Assembly: GCA_016936015.1 (NCBI GenBank)
Contig: JAFGPV010000013.1
Coordinates: forward strand, 1-34,940
Origin: Pirellulales bacterium
GTDB taxonomy: Bacteria; Planctomycetota; Planctomycetia; Pirellulales; Thermoguttaceae
DNA length: 34,940 nt
Direction of reading: 5' to 3'
This document shows, one piece after another, positions 16,167 to 24,654 of this stretch (positions within the stretch are counted from its first letter, which is position 1; each line of letters starts with the position of its first letter). A program made the position numbers and the translations under genes. Below the pieces are notes generated by a model. That model saw nothing but the letters and a program-made list of their open reading frames with translations, was not told the origin of the DNA and did no database searches.

Positions 16167-16361
16167 TCATTCTCCCGGGGGCCATTCGAAGCGGTAGCCG
16201 TAGAGTTGAACGGCGTCGAGATACCAGTCCCCCTCCGTCGGACACTTGAACCGCACCGCGTGACCTCTCCCGGTCGTGCTCCGCTTGGATTCCATGCTCC
16301 CGTCGTCGTGCTTCAGCACAACCGGCACGTATTGCCGGCCCTGAGAGACAGCAAAGATCCT
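16167..16361 (-). pseudogene. Probable C-terminal remnant of a lost gene
   Basis: On the minus strand an open stretch of 64 codons reads RIFAVSQGRQYVPVVLKHDD, then HAVRFKCPTEGDWYLDAVQLYGYRFEWPPGE to a TGA stop. The wording (a 'DDG...SKRS..GRGHAVRF' strand pattern and 'WYLDAVQLYGYRF') has the feel of the C-terminal beta-sandwich tail of secreted planctomycete proteins. An in-frame TAA lies directly upstream and I see no continuation in other frames. A short gene starting at the internal ATG (about 42 codons) is possible but less likely. It lies between the 31-base palindrome and rimI. Confidence 0.4.
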
Positions 16362-16784
16362 TTACCGACCAACGCCGACCATCTGTCGATGGTGCCCGGT
16401 CGGCGCCCGTCAGAATGACGCTTGCTTCGATGAGATAATTCAACAAACTTTTGGACCGGATTTCCTAAGTACTTATTGTTGTTGAAGTTACAATTTGAGG
16501 TTTTCGAGAGGTTTTGGCAAGGGAAAATGCCGACGAAATACAACGGAGGGACGCAGAGGGCCTTCAACCTGACCCTCTTTCGGAGGGAGAGAGATTGGGG
16601 GCAATTTCGTATTGGAGCATTTTTCCGTTTTTGTTACTGTAAAGGCCCCGCTGACGGTTGACGCGGCGGTCTTTCCCGGAGATGAAAAATTTTTTCGGTC
16701 AGGGGCGTACAGGATCGCCCCGGAAACGATGCTCACGTCGCGTCGCGCAAGCGACGCAACGGGCCGACAAGGAAGGAGGCCGGC
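16362..16784. other. Intergenic region upstream of rimI
   Basis: No gene is seen. It holds a decayed copy of the GAGGG repeat family near 16573-16600 (CCCTCTTTCGGAGGGAGAG). A strong ribosome binding sequence (AGGAAGGAGG) lies just before the rimI start at 16785. I could not identify a convincing promoter. Confidence 0.5.
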
Positions 16785-17306
16785 ATGCATTCCGACCAGA
16801 AACAGGACGTCCGCGTTCACATCCGCTGGATGATCCGTCGCGACATGCCCGAAGTGCTTGCCATCGAAAAAGAGTGCTTCGAATATCCCTGGTTGGAAGA
16901 GGATTTCATCCACTCGCTGCGGCAGCGGAATTGCATCGGCATGGTGGCCGAGCATGACGACCGCGTGGTGGGATTCATGATCTATGAGCTGCTGAAGACC
17001 CGGATTCACGTGCTGAATTTCGCGGTCCAGCCGTCCTTTCAGCGTTGCGGGGCCGGCTCGCAGATGCTCGCGAAGCTGGCGGCCAAGCTCTCGACCCAAC
17101 GCCGCACCCGAATCGTCCTCGAGGTCCGCGAGACGAATCTGTCCGCGCAGTTGTTCTTCCGCGCCAACGGCTTTCGCGCCGTGAGCGTGCTGCGGAATTA
17201 TTACGCCGACACGCCGGAAGACGCGTACCTGATGCAGTACCGCTATCGCGCCGAAAAAACTCCCGCCACGGTGCCCTTCAACCGCATCACCCGCCTGGCC
17301 GGGTGA
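16785..17306 (+). CDS. rimI: GNAT N-acetyltransferase, ribosomal-protein-alanine acetyltransferase type
   Basis: A 173-residue protein, the usual length for RimI with short extensions. RimI transfers an acetyl group from acetyl-CoA to the N-terminal alanine of ribosomal protein S18 in the cytoplasm. The sequence shows the GNAT order: IRWMIRRDMPEVLAIEKECF at the start, a core strand HVLNFAVQPSFQRCGAGSQML with the Q-R-x-G-x-G/A acetyl-CoA loop, then LEVRETNLSAQLFFRANGFRAVSVLRNYY, the classic RimI tail with N-x-x-A-x-x-F/L-Y/F-x-x-x-G-F. The start follows AGGAAGGAGG at good spacing. No operon partner is evident; the PAC2 gene converges on it. The substrate is assumed from similarity and other GNAT targets are possible. 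Confidence 0.85.
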   Translation: MHSDQKQDVRVHIRWMIRRDMPEVLAIEKECFEYPWLEEDFIHSLRQRNCIGMVAEHDDRVVGFMIYELLKTRIHVLNFAVQPSFQRCGAGSQMLAKLAAKLSTQRRTRIVLEVRETNLSAQLFFRANGFRAVSVLRNYYADTPEDAYLMQYRYRAEKTPATVPFNRITRLAG

Positions 17307-17310
17307 GGGC

Positions 17311-17506
17311 CGTTGGTCGAAGGTCGTTAGTCGTTGGTCGAGAGTCGAAGGTCGAGGCTTTCGTAGGAGGATAGACATTCTTGTCTGTCTTCTTCGCGCC
17401 AGACGGGAATGTTTGGCCTCCTGACGGAATTCATTTATTGTCATGCCAATCCAAACGATCCTCGACATTCGACTCTCGACCAACGACTAACGACCTTCGA
17501 CCAACG
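17311..17506. repeat. Nested inverted repeat filling a convergent intergenic space
   Basis: The outer arms 17311-17356 and 17461-17506 are 46 bases long and match in inverted orientation at 45 positions. They consist of diverged GGTCGAAGGTCGTTAGTC-like short repeats. Inside, AGGAGG/CCTCCT arms enclose two hairpins (AGACA-TTCT-TGTCT near 17373-17386 and CCAGAC/GTTTGG near 17399-17416), related to the element at 435-530. The element begins five bases after the rimI stop and ends five bases before the PAC2 stop. Confidence 0.9.
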
Positions 17507-17510
17507 ATCG

Positions 17511-18359
17511 CTACCCGCCCCGCGTCGTGCGGTCGGACTCGGCTTTGAGCAGGTCGTTGTCGTACTCCTCTTCCAACTCGTGGACCTTTTGGGCGAGTTC
17601 CTCGTCCTGCTCGACGATCTGCGAGACTTGCAGTTCCCAGGCGGTGCTGGCCGAGCGCAACGAGGCCAGGTCGAGCGGAAGGTGCAGCAGCTTGGCCAGC
17701 CGCCGGGTTACGGCCTCGATGCTGGAGGGGTTGGTGCCTTGCAGGTAGCCGGGAATCTCCGCGGCCAGCGAGATCATTTGCAAGTTGGCGGCGGGGGCCT
17801 CGGTCAGCAGATAGCTGGTGAAGGACCCCGGGCCGGTATATCCGCTCCGCCGGACGCCGTAGGGATCCATCTCCTTGAGGAGTCCCTTTTCGGAACAGGT
17901 CACGAAGAGCCGCGGCTCGCGGGTATGGGGGACGGCGCCGCCGAAGGAACCGACAAAGACGATCCGCCGGACGCCCACCCGGTGGACCAGGCGAATGATG
18001 CACTGGCCGAAGCTCTGCCAGCGGAGATTCGGCTCCTGGCCCAGGAACAGCACCAGATTGGCCGGGGGATGGGCGTAAAAGACGTTGGTCGGCATCGTCA
18101 GCTTCTGGATCAGTCCCCCGTCGATCTCCGTTGGCGGACGGAACAGCGCCGCCACTTCCATCGTGCCGGGAAAATTGTAGATGTAAAACGGCTCGGGATT
18201 GATCTCGGCGAAGGGCCGGGCGCCCAGTAAATCCACCAGTCGGCGGACCGTGCCCGTCGAGACGTCGCCGCCGTCCATCCAGCCGCTGAAGGCCAGCACC
18301 AACGTCCCCTCTTCCAGGGCCAGCGTTTCGTGGATTTTCAATAACTCGTTTTCGTGCAT
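17511..18359 (-). CDS. PAC2 family protein
   Basis: A 282-residue protein from the ATG at 18359, chosen because GAAGGGA stands just before it; the frame is open 32 codons further upstream. The sequence has the features of bacterial/archaeal PAC2 (proteasome assembly chaperone 2-like) proteins: LVLAFSGWMDGGDVSTGTVRRLVD near the N-terminus, AEINPEPFYIYNF, a central VFYAHPPANLVLFLGQEPNLRW, and RRIVFVGSFGGAVPHTREPRLF. A charged helical C-terminus (EQDEELAQKVHELEEEYD) follows. In bacteria the biochemical role of PAC2 proteins is not well settled; protein assembly or nucleotide-linked functions have been suggested. It is convergent with rimI and separated from it by a nested palindrome. Confidence 0.85.
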   Translation of the reverse strand: MHENELLKIHETLALEEGTLVLAFSGWMDGGDVSTGTVRRLVDLLGARPFAEINPEPFYIYNFPGTMEVAALFRPPTEIDGGLIQKLTMPTNVFYAHPPANLVLFLGQEPNLRWQSFGQCIIRLVHRVGVRRIVFVGSFGGAVPHTREPRLFVTCSEKGLLKEMDPYGVRRSGYTGPGSFTSYLLTEAPAANLQMISLAAEIPGYLQGTNPSSIEAVTRRLAKLLHLPLDLASLRSASTAWELQVSQIVEQDEELAQKVHELEEEYDNDLLKAESDRTTRGG

Positions 18360-18545
18360 GATGTCCCTTCGATCGACGGAATGTACGGTTCCTCCCCCGA
18401 TGGTTGTACGGGGATACGGCTTCCCCGGCCCGGATTCGCCGCGGTTTCCGGCCATTTTAATCCACCTCCAGGGATTCGCCAGAGAGTTCAGGGAATTGCC
18501 GCCCCATCTTTCCCCCCTGATGGAGGTTGACCCCGGTCGGAAAAC

Positions 18546-18574
18546 TTGTCAAAACACAGTCTGTGAAATAGAAT
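18546..18574 (+). promoter_or_regulatory. Sigma-70-type promoter for tRNA-Leu
   Basis: TTGTCA (18546-18551), a spacer of exactly 17 bases, then TAGAAT (18569-18574). Both boxes match five of six consensus bases. The expected start, near 18581, is about 30 bases before the tRNA. Confidence 0.7.
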
Positions 18575-18611
18575 CGGAGTTTTGTTTTCCTACGAGCTTT
18601 CGCTCGTGGAC

Positions 18612-18694
18612 GCCGGAGTGGCGGAATGGCAGACGCGCTGGACTCAAAATCCAGTGTCCTTCGGGACATGTGGGTTCAACTCCCACCTCCGGTA
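18612..18694 (+). tRNA. tRNA-Leu (anticodon CAA)
   Basis: The acceptor arms GCCGGAG and CTCCGGT pair (first pair G-U), with discriminator A at 18694. The anticodon stem CTGGA/TCCAG encloses the loop CTCAAAA, giving anticodon CAA, which reads UUG. A long variable arm (TGTCC-TTCG-GGACA) marks it as a class II tRNA. The T arm is GTGGG/CCCAC with TTCAA. CCA is not encoded. Confidence 0.95.
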
Positions 18695-18703
18695 CTTGTT
18701 ATG

Positions 18704-18745
18704 AGAAAAGGACTTGCGGTAATCGGTCGTTCGTCCTTTTTCTTT
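18704..18745 (+). terminator. Probable intrinsic terminator after tRNA-Leu
   Basis: AGAAAAGGAC (18704-18713) pairs with GTCCTTTTTCT (from 18733), and the second arm runs into a T-rich end. The loop of about 19 bases is long for a terminator. Its mirror form could also end transcription coming from the other side. Confidence 0.5.
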
Positions 18746-18779
18746 TAATGAACGTCCTGCAGGCGGTTGTTCGATGCTT

Positions 18780-21700
18780 CTATTCATTATCAGTCATCAT
18801 AATATGCACCGGCCCGAGAAGTCCGGAGGGCAGGAGTTTGTCCTGGCTGTCAGCGGTTGAAAAGGTGTAGCGGCCCGTCTTGTATTCCCTGCCGCCAAGA
18901 TAGCCGGCTTCCCATTTCAGGGTGCGTGCATGCTTGTCGGGCGCCTGCTGGTCGCCGAGGAGGCGGTTTGGCCAGCGATTGACTATTTCGACCTCCAGTA
19001 CATTGCCCTTTGTCTTCACACTGTCCGTTATGTCTACCCGCCACGGAGAGCACCACACCACTCCAAGGTCCACGCCATTGAGCGTTACGCGGGCAATATC
19101 ATGAACCGTTCCCAGATCGAGAAAGAGCCGTTTGTTGGATCCGGGAGGGAGATCAAAGGTTTTTTGATACTTGGCGCTGCCGGAGTAGTATTTGATTCCG
19201 CGGTCCTTGCTGTGCGTCCAATCCTGCAGCTTCTGGAACACCACGCTTTCGGGGCCGCCCCATTTTGGATCAAAAGCGACGTTCCACGCCCCTTCCAGTG
19301 TTGAAACGCACTTCAGTTCCGGGAAGTTTGCAGTATTCTTGTCGGGTGCGCCGTCCGGCTTCCCCTTGTGAGAAAAGACAACAAAGAAACTCTGATGAGG
19401 CTCAAAAACAATTGGCGTAGAGGTGGTCTTTTCCTGATGCGTAAACTGGGGCAATGTTCTGATCTCTCCGGTTACAGGATCCCACAACTGCGGAATTCCC
19501 CGTTGAACCCGAAATGTACAAGTCGCCTCGATCTTCTGACCGGCAGTATTGGCTACAAAATAGATCTCTTCAGTCTCCGTTCTGCGATGTCCATAGCGGA
19601 TCGGCCCGTCAGACTTGAAATCTTCCGGAATGCCCATTTTAGCAAGTACAGTGGACGCAACCCCATAGCTTGGATAGAGCTGATTGGTTGCAGAACTCGC
19701 CGGGTCTCCCTCGTTCAACCAGATCCAGTTTGCCAAATCCGGCAACGCCCGTCTTGGGCGCGCCGCAGATTGAGCGTCCGGGTTGAAAAGAATACGTCCT
19801 CTGCCAAACGGACGCTCGGATTTCGGCTGCTTGCCCCAGAGTTTTTCGGCAATTTGCCGCACCTGTTCATCGCATCCGGGGTATCCCGCCAAGCTCGGCG
19901 ACTTGCGGGGCGGGGCGCCCATGACGGTCGCGCCGGCCTGGACCAACTCGGTGACGGCGGCCAAAGTCTCGGGAGTCATTGTCTCGACGTTTGGAAGGAC
20001 CAACAGACTGTAGCGACTACCTCCGGGAAAGACAATTTTTCCGTTCTCCACGGATGCGCGCATCTTTAAAATGCGCGGGGAAACCGCATCGAAGTTGTAC
20101 CCTTTCTTGTCCTTCAGGCGCGGCGAACCGGCCAGGGCGCTTTGCGGGGCAAGAAAGATATGAGGGGCGCCCTCGGGCGTCAGATACAGAATGTCTGCCA
20201 CGGCTTCACCCTGGCGGAGCAGATGTGAACAGCGGGCAATGTACTGGTGATAGGCGGGAAACAGGCGCCACATTGTCTGGTTGCGGTGCCACTGGATGCC
20301 ATAGGGGCCCATGGTCATGCCCGGCTTGATCTCTTTGCCCAGGGGCTGATGCTGGAACGTGTGGAAGATCATCCCGTTAATGCCCATGGCGAACGCCCAG
20401 TCGGTCTGGTTCTTCATATTGCCGGGATAGTTCAGATACATCATGCCGCATGTGGTGAAGGCCTCGGCATTCACCCGTGGCCGACCCATCGTATGCGAAA
20501 TGCTGACCGCCTCGATACAACTGTACTGAGTGTCGGGCCCCCCTTCTGCGTTCCAGAACTCGCACGCCGGAATGTCGGCAACTGAACCAAGGTCCAAATT
20601 ACCGGCCGGGTTCATATCATAAGGCTCATTCGAATAGTCCAGGTGGTGCTGATGGGCGATCGATTTGATCGCGCCGGCATGATTCTCCAGCACCAATTCC
20701 TGGGAGGTTTTTCGCATATCCCACAGGAAACGTTCGGTCTTTTCCAGACTACCGACGACCATGCCCATCGAGGCGGGAAAGTAGGGTTGCGGGTCGTAAC
20801 CACGGCGTTGGGTGAACTCCTTGCGGAATGCGGCGCTCCAGTTCTGAGAACTCATTTCCCAACTGTCCAGATGGATCGTGGTCAATCCCTTACCGGGCGT
20901 CAGCGGTCCCAGTCGCTCCAGCAAGCGGCCCTGGTAATGGTCCCAGTGCCGACGGTAGGCATCACCATTGAACTTGTCGCATTCAAACCCGTGGCCGGCG
21001 TGGGGCGCGGGGCGGGTTGTCTGGCCGGTACTGCGGGCAACAAAACGCATGACCGTCCAATCGCCCTCCGGGACATCCCAGCAAAGCGTGCCGTCCGGCT
21101 TCATCAATGACGTCAGGTCGACGATCCGATCGATGTTGATTACTTTCGCAGCGACCGGTTCCGGATAATCGGCCCACGGCATCACGAAGGTCGGAATCCC
21201 CTTGTTAATGCTGTAGGGACTTACATCCTTGAGTGTCTTCATGTCGAAGTTGTCGAAGCGAGCAAGGTTTCCCTGCGGAGTCGGAAATGCCAGCACAGCG
21301 ACATCACGGAACCACTGATCGCGGGCAGCCTCATGCGCTCTGTTCATTCCGGCAAACTTGTTGGCCTGATGAGGCTCCGGCACCGGAAGGACTTGCTTGA
21401 ACATGACTGGTCCTTGAACCCTGGTGCTGCTGCCAACGAGGTGTTGCATGGAATCTTCGGGTTTGACCCACGGACCGCCGCTTCCCGCCCAGCCAGGGCC
21501 GGTACCCAAGATGAATTCCATGCCAAGCCGTTCGGTGGTTTTGATTGCGCGGACCACATTGTTCTGCCATTTCTCGCTCATGAACGGAACAGGGCCGGCG
21601 GGAACCCCGATGTTGACTTCCAAAAACAGTACGCTTCCGATGCCGACTGCGGACATGGCCTCCAGATCCGCCACCATCTCGTCAGGGTTCTGGTTGCCAT

Positions 21701-21836
21701 CCATGAAGTACCAATAGACTCCAGGCCGAGCGGTGTCTGGCGGATTCTGAAATGCTTCTTCCAACGTGGCTGCGCTGACGACGCTCAGTGAGAACGCCAA
21801 GATGGCCGCTAGGATTAGGTGTGTAGCTCGTCGCAT
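18780..21836 (-). CDS. Secreted GH106-type glycoside hydrolase (alpha-L-rhamnosidase-like)
   Basis: A 1018-residue protein from the ATG at 21836, preceded by AAGAGA; an ATG eight codons upstream lacks such a site. A signal peptide is clear (MRRATHLILAAILAFSLSVVSAA). The mature start, FQNPPDTARPGVYWYFMDGN, followed by GIGSVLFLEVNIGVPAGPVPFMSEKW and LGMEFILGTGPGWAGSGGPWV, is typical of GH106 proteins. So are the central DSWEMSSQNWSAAFRKEFTQ and the C-terminal beta-sandwich (FDLPPGSNKRLFLDLGTVHD, ARVTLNGVDLGVVWCSPWRVDI). Enzymes of this family remove terminal rhamnose from plant or bacterial polysaccharides such as pectin side chains. It stands alone: no transporter, regulator or sulfatase neighbours are seen. 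I could not place the catalytic acids with certainty. Unlike the giant genes, it contains no palindromic inserts. Confidence 0.85.
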   Translation of the reverse strand: MRRATHLILAAILAFSLSVVSAATLEEAFQNPPDTARPGVYWYFMDGNQNPDEMVADLEAMSAVGIGSVLFLEVNIGVPAGPVPFMSEKWQNNVVRAIKTTERLGMEFILGTGPGWAGSGGPWVKPEDSMQHLVGSSTRVQGPVMFKQVLPVPEPHQANKFAGMNRAHEAARDQWFRDVAVLAFPTPQGNLARFDNFDMKTLKDVSPYSINKGIPTFVMPWADYPEPVAAKVINIDRIVDLTSLMKPDGTLCWDVPEGDWTVMRFVARSTGQTTRPAPHAGHGFECDKFNGDAYRRHWDHYQGRLLERLGPLTPGKGLTTIHLDSWEMSSQNWSAAFRKEFTQRRGYDPQPYFPASMGMVVGSLEKTERFLWDMRKTSQELVLENHAGAIKSIAHQHHLDYSNEPYDMNPAGNLDLGSVADIPACEFWNAEGGPDTQYSCIEAVSISHTMGRPRVNAEAFTTCGMMYLNYPGNMKNQTDWAFAMGINGMIFHTFQHQPLGKEIKPGMTMGPYGIQWHRNQTMWRLFPAYHQYIARCSHLLRQGEAVADILYLTPEGAPHIFLAPQSALAGSPRLKDKKGYNFDAVSPRILKMRASVENGKIVFPGGSRYSLLVLPNVETMTPETLAAVTELVQAGATVMGAPPRKSPSLAGYPGCDEQVRQIAEKLWGKQPKSERPFGRGRILFNPDAQSAARPRRALPDLANWIWLNEGDPASSATNQLYPSYGVASTVLAKMGIPEDFKSDGPIRYGHRRTETEEIYFVANTAGQKIEATCTFRVQRGIPQLWDPVTGEIRTLPQFTHQEKTTSTPIVFEPHQSFFVVFSHKGKPDGAPDKNTANFPELKCVSTLEGAWNVAFDPKWGGPESVVFQKLQDWTHSKDRGIKYYSGSAKYQKTFDLPPGSNKRLFLDLGTVHDIARVTLNGVDLGVVWCSPWRVDITDSVKTKGNVLEVEIVNRWPNRLLGDQQAPDKHARTLKWEAGYLGGREYKTGRYTFSTADSQDKLLPSGLLGPVHIMMTDNE

Positions 21837-22391
21837 AGTTCTCTTCGGGATGCCGTGCATCGAACGAATACATCACCGGCTTTGCCCAACGGGCAAAGTC
21901 CAGTCATGGTAATACCTTATCGCAAATTATTTAGAATGGCAAGCAATTGCAAAGATGGCGCAGCGCCGCGTAACGCTTGCAGCCCGCCCCGGCGATCAGC
22001 AGCTTGATCCCGATTCTATTGCAGGTTTCCACGGCAATCCGGATCCCCTTCCGCAAGGGAGCAAGGGTCATCCGCAACGGGATGTGATCTTCAGGGGATG
22101 GCGATTAGGTCGGCGTCTCGGGCTACCAAGGATTATGGATCTTTCTTGCCACGTTGTCTCCTTCAACAAATCGGAGCTAGGCTTGTGAACCCTCAGCCGA
22201 GTTCCGGCAATTTCTCTCCAGTAATTTTTATGTAATAAATCATTCTCGGGGGGGGTGACAGGTGGTTTTCCCCTCGATTCGAGCGGCCATCCGTGTTATA
22301 AATGGCTCACCAAGTGGTTATAATCCGCCCTTCTGCCCGATTTCTGTCCCCTTCGAGGTAGTTCACCGATGATTTGCGGAAAGGATGCTGC
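21837..22391. other. 555-base divergent intergenic region
   Basis: It lies between the glycosidase (minus) and the E1 gene (plus). A perfect hairpin CTTTGCCC-AAC-GGGCAAAG (21880-21898) sits in the leader of the glycosidase. A weak minus-strand promoter-like pair, TTGCCA - 17 bases - TAAGGT, precedes it. The rest (about 21950-22370) shows no gene that I can support. GGAAAGGA marks the ribosome binding site of the E1 gene just before 22392. Confidence 0.5.
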
Positions 22392-24536
22392 ATGAAGGAT
22401 GTTCCCAGCGAGGTCCTCGACGTGAATACACGGGGGAATGTTACGCGCGCCAGTCGCGCTTCTGCGGATCGGCGCGCTCCGCCGACATCCGAGACCCAGG
22501 CGTCCGTCGGCCCGCCTGACGGAAAGGCCCGGCGGTTCGACCCGGCGGCAACGCTGCCGGAGGCGGCTCGTTTTCCGCACCGGCTCACGGCGGAAGCCTT
22601 TTACATGGCCGTCTATCCGCTGATGTTTCTCTCACGGCGGATGGAAGAGCGGATGATGGAATTGTTCCAAAAAGGGTACGTCAAGGGGACCGTCACGATC
22701 GGCATCGGCAACGAGGCCGTCTGCGCCGGCACGGCCCTGCCGCTGCGGCCCGGCCGCGACGTGGTCTCCTTCCTGCACCGTTCGTTGCTCTCCCATCTGC
22801 TGTTCGGCATGACCCCCGAGCAGTTGTTCTGCCAATACCTGGCCAACGCCGACAGTCCCACGCACGGCCGCGAGGGGAACGTCCACCACGGCCAGGCGGC
22901 CACGCGCCGCTTCCCGATGATCAGCCACTTGGGCAAGATGCTCAGCCTGCCGGTGGGCGGGACCTGGTCCGCCCGGAAAAACGGGGAAGACGTCTTTGGT
23001 TTGGCCGTCATCGGCGACGGCGGCTCCAGCACCGGCGAGTTCCACGAGGCGCTGAACCTCGCCTCGATCCACCATGTGCCCGTACTGTTTCTGATCGAGA
23101 ACAACGAATACGCCTTTTCCACGCCCGTTGCGTCGCAATATCACTGCCGCCGGCTCTCGGACCGCGCCGCCGGCTACGGCATCGAGGGCGAGACCATCGA
23201 CGGCGCCGACGCCTGGGCCGTGTACTCCGCCGTCTGCGGGGCGCTGGAGGCGATGCACGCCGCGCCCGGCCCGCGGCTGCTGGAGTGCATGACCCTGCGG
23301 CTCTACGGCCACGCCGTTTACGACAAGGGCGACTACGTCCCCGCCGAGAAGATGGCCGAGTACCGCCGGCGCGATCCGCTGCCCGCCGCCCGACGGAAAC
23401 TGCAAACGCTCTGCGGTCTGTCCGAGGCGCAGATCGCGACGATCGAGAGCCGCGTGGAAGAAGAGATTCAAGCGGCCGTCAACGCCGCGCTGCCCCGGCC
23501 GCGGCCGGATCCGCAGACCCAGCGCTGGACGCCCTTTGCCCCGGCGGCGCCGCCGCGGATCGAGCCGTTTTGCGCGCCGCGGCTAAAAAACGGCGAGGCC
23601 GTTAACCAGGCCCTGGCCTATTTGCTGGAGCATAATCCCCGGGCGTTTGTCTTGGGGATGGACGTCGGCTGCTACGGTTCGGCCTTTAAGACCTGCAAAG
23701 GTTTGATCGACCGTTTCGGACCGGAGCGGGTCATGGACATGCCGATCTGCGAGTCCGGCATCGTGGGCTTCGCCCTGGGCGCCTCCCAGATCGGCGGGCG
23801 GCCGATCGTCGAGTTCCAGTTCGCCGATTTTTCGACCGAGGCCGCCACGCAGATCGGACTGAACGCCGGCACGTGGTACTATCGCAGCGGCAGCCCCGCC
23901 CCGATCCTGCTGCGGTTGCCCTGCGGCGGCGGCTTGACGATGGGCGCCTTCCATTCCGGCGAGTTCGAGGGCCTTTGGTCGCGGTTCCCCGGCCTGAAGC
24001 TGCTCTACCCCGCCACCGCCCAGGAAACCTTCGAGGCGCTGGTCGCCGGGCTCTACGACCCGAATCCCTGCCTGGTGTTCGAGCACAAACAACTGTACTG
24101 GAGTAAAAGCGGGCCAGTCGATTTCGACGGCGACCTGGCCGCCGTCTGGCGGCCGCGGCAGTACACCGAGGGGACGGACGTCACCGTCGTCGCCTTTGGG
24201 GCGATGGTCCACGAAGCCCTGGCCGCCGCCGGAAAATCCGCTTACGGCCTGGAGATCTGGAACCCTTTCATCCTCCAGCCGCTCGACCTGGAGCCGATCG
24301 TCCAGTCGGTGCAGAAGACCGGCCGGCTGCTGGTGGTGCAGGAATGCGGCGCCACGCAGGGGCTGGGCGAGATGCTTATTTCCCGGATTACCCGGGCGGC
24401 GTTTACCGCCCTGAAAAGGCCGCCGCAACTGGTGGCCGCCCTCGACGTGCCCGTCCCCTTCGCCCCGGAACTGGAAAACCATTACCGGCCCAACGCTGAG
24501 AAGATCGTCGCGGCCATCGAAGAGATCCTGCAATAA
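22392..24536 (+). CDS. 2-oxo acid dehydrogenase E1 component, fused alpha and beta subunits
   Basis: A 714-residue protein. The start at 22392 follows GGAAAGGA; a TTG six codons upstream is less likely. After about 60 unconserved residues comes an E1-alpha half with a complete thiamine diphosphate motif: GDGGSSTGEFHEALNLAS (GDG at 208-210) ending at ENN (about 236-238), and YGHAVYDKGDYVP later. The E1-beta half starts near KNGEAVNQALAYLLEHNP and carries the cofactor-activating glutamate in ICESGIVGFALGAS, then EFQFADFSTEAATQI and RLPCGGGLTMGAFHSG. Such enzymes decarboxylate pyruvate, branched-chain or related 2-oxo acids and pass the acyl group to a lipoyl domain. The substrate cannot be read from the sequence. 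No E2 acyltransferase or E3 gene is nearby. Instead, the next gene offers a lipoyl domain fused to a ketosynthase, 118 bases downstream on the same strand. Confidence 0.9.
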   Translation: MKDVPSEVLDVNTRGNVTRASRASADRRAPPTSETQASVGPPDGKARRFDPAATLPEAARFPHRLTAEAFYMAVYPLMFLSRRMEERMMELFQKGYVKGTVTIGIGNEAVCAGTALPLRPGRDVVSFLHRSLLSHLLFGMTPEQLFCQYLANADSPTHGREGNVHHGQAATRRFPMISHLGKMLSLPVGGTWSARKNGEDVFGLAVIGDGGSSTGEFHEALNLASIHHVPVLFLIENNEYAFSTPVASQYHCRRLSDRAAGYGIEGETIDGADAWAVYSAVCGALEAMHAAPGPRLLECMTLRLYGHAVYDKGDYVPAEKMAEYRRRDPLPAARRKLQTLCGLSEAQIATIESRVEEEIQAAVNAALPRPRPDPQTQRWTPFAPAAPPRIEPFCAPRLKNGEAVNQALAYLLEHNPRAFVLGMDVGCYGSAFKTCKGLIDRFGPERVMDMPICESGIVGFALGASQIGGRPIVEFQFADFSTEAATQIGLNAGTWYYRSGSPAPILLRLPCGGGLTMGAFHSGEFEGLWSRFPGLKLLYPATAQETFEALVAGLYDPNPCLVFEHKQLYWSKSGPVDFDGDLAAVWRPRQYTEGTDVTVVAFGAMVHEALAAAGKSAYGLEIWNPFILQPLDLEPIVQSVQKTGRLLVVQECGATQGLGEMLISRITRAAFTALKRPPQLVAALDVPVPFAPELENHYRPNAEKIVAAIEEILQ

Positions 24537-24548
24537 AGTCGATTCAGT

Positions 24549-24633
24549 TCAATTTGCAATTTGAAATTTACCATTTACAATTTGCATTAAAATCCACGCC
24601 GAAAGCGTCGGCCGGGCCCGAAGACGGCCCGGC
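24549..24633. repeat. AT-rich repeat and GC hairpin between the E1 and ketosynthase genes
   Basis: CAATTTGCAATTTG...CATTTACAATTTGC (24549-24584) resembles the stretch at 9660-9680. Next is GCCGGGC/GCCCGGC with a 9-base loop (24611-24633). The stem lacks a T-run, so it is not a clear terminator and co-transcription of the two genes remains likely. Confidence 0.5.
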
Positions 24634-24654
24634 TTGCTGAACACCCATCTCCCC

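Noticed and set aside
17311-17506. CRISPR-like repeats
   Set aside because: The units are inverted and nested, spacing is irregular, there are no equal-length spacers and no cas genes.
22374-22391. TTG start for the E1 gene
   Set aside because: The ATG at 22392 has GGAAAGGA at the right distance, and the TTG would lie in front of that site.
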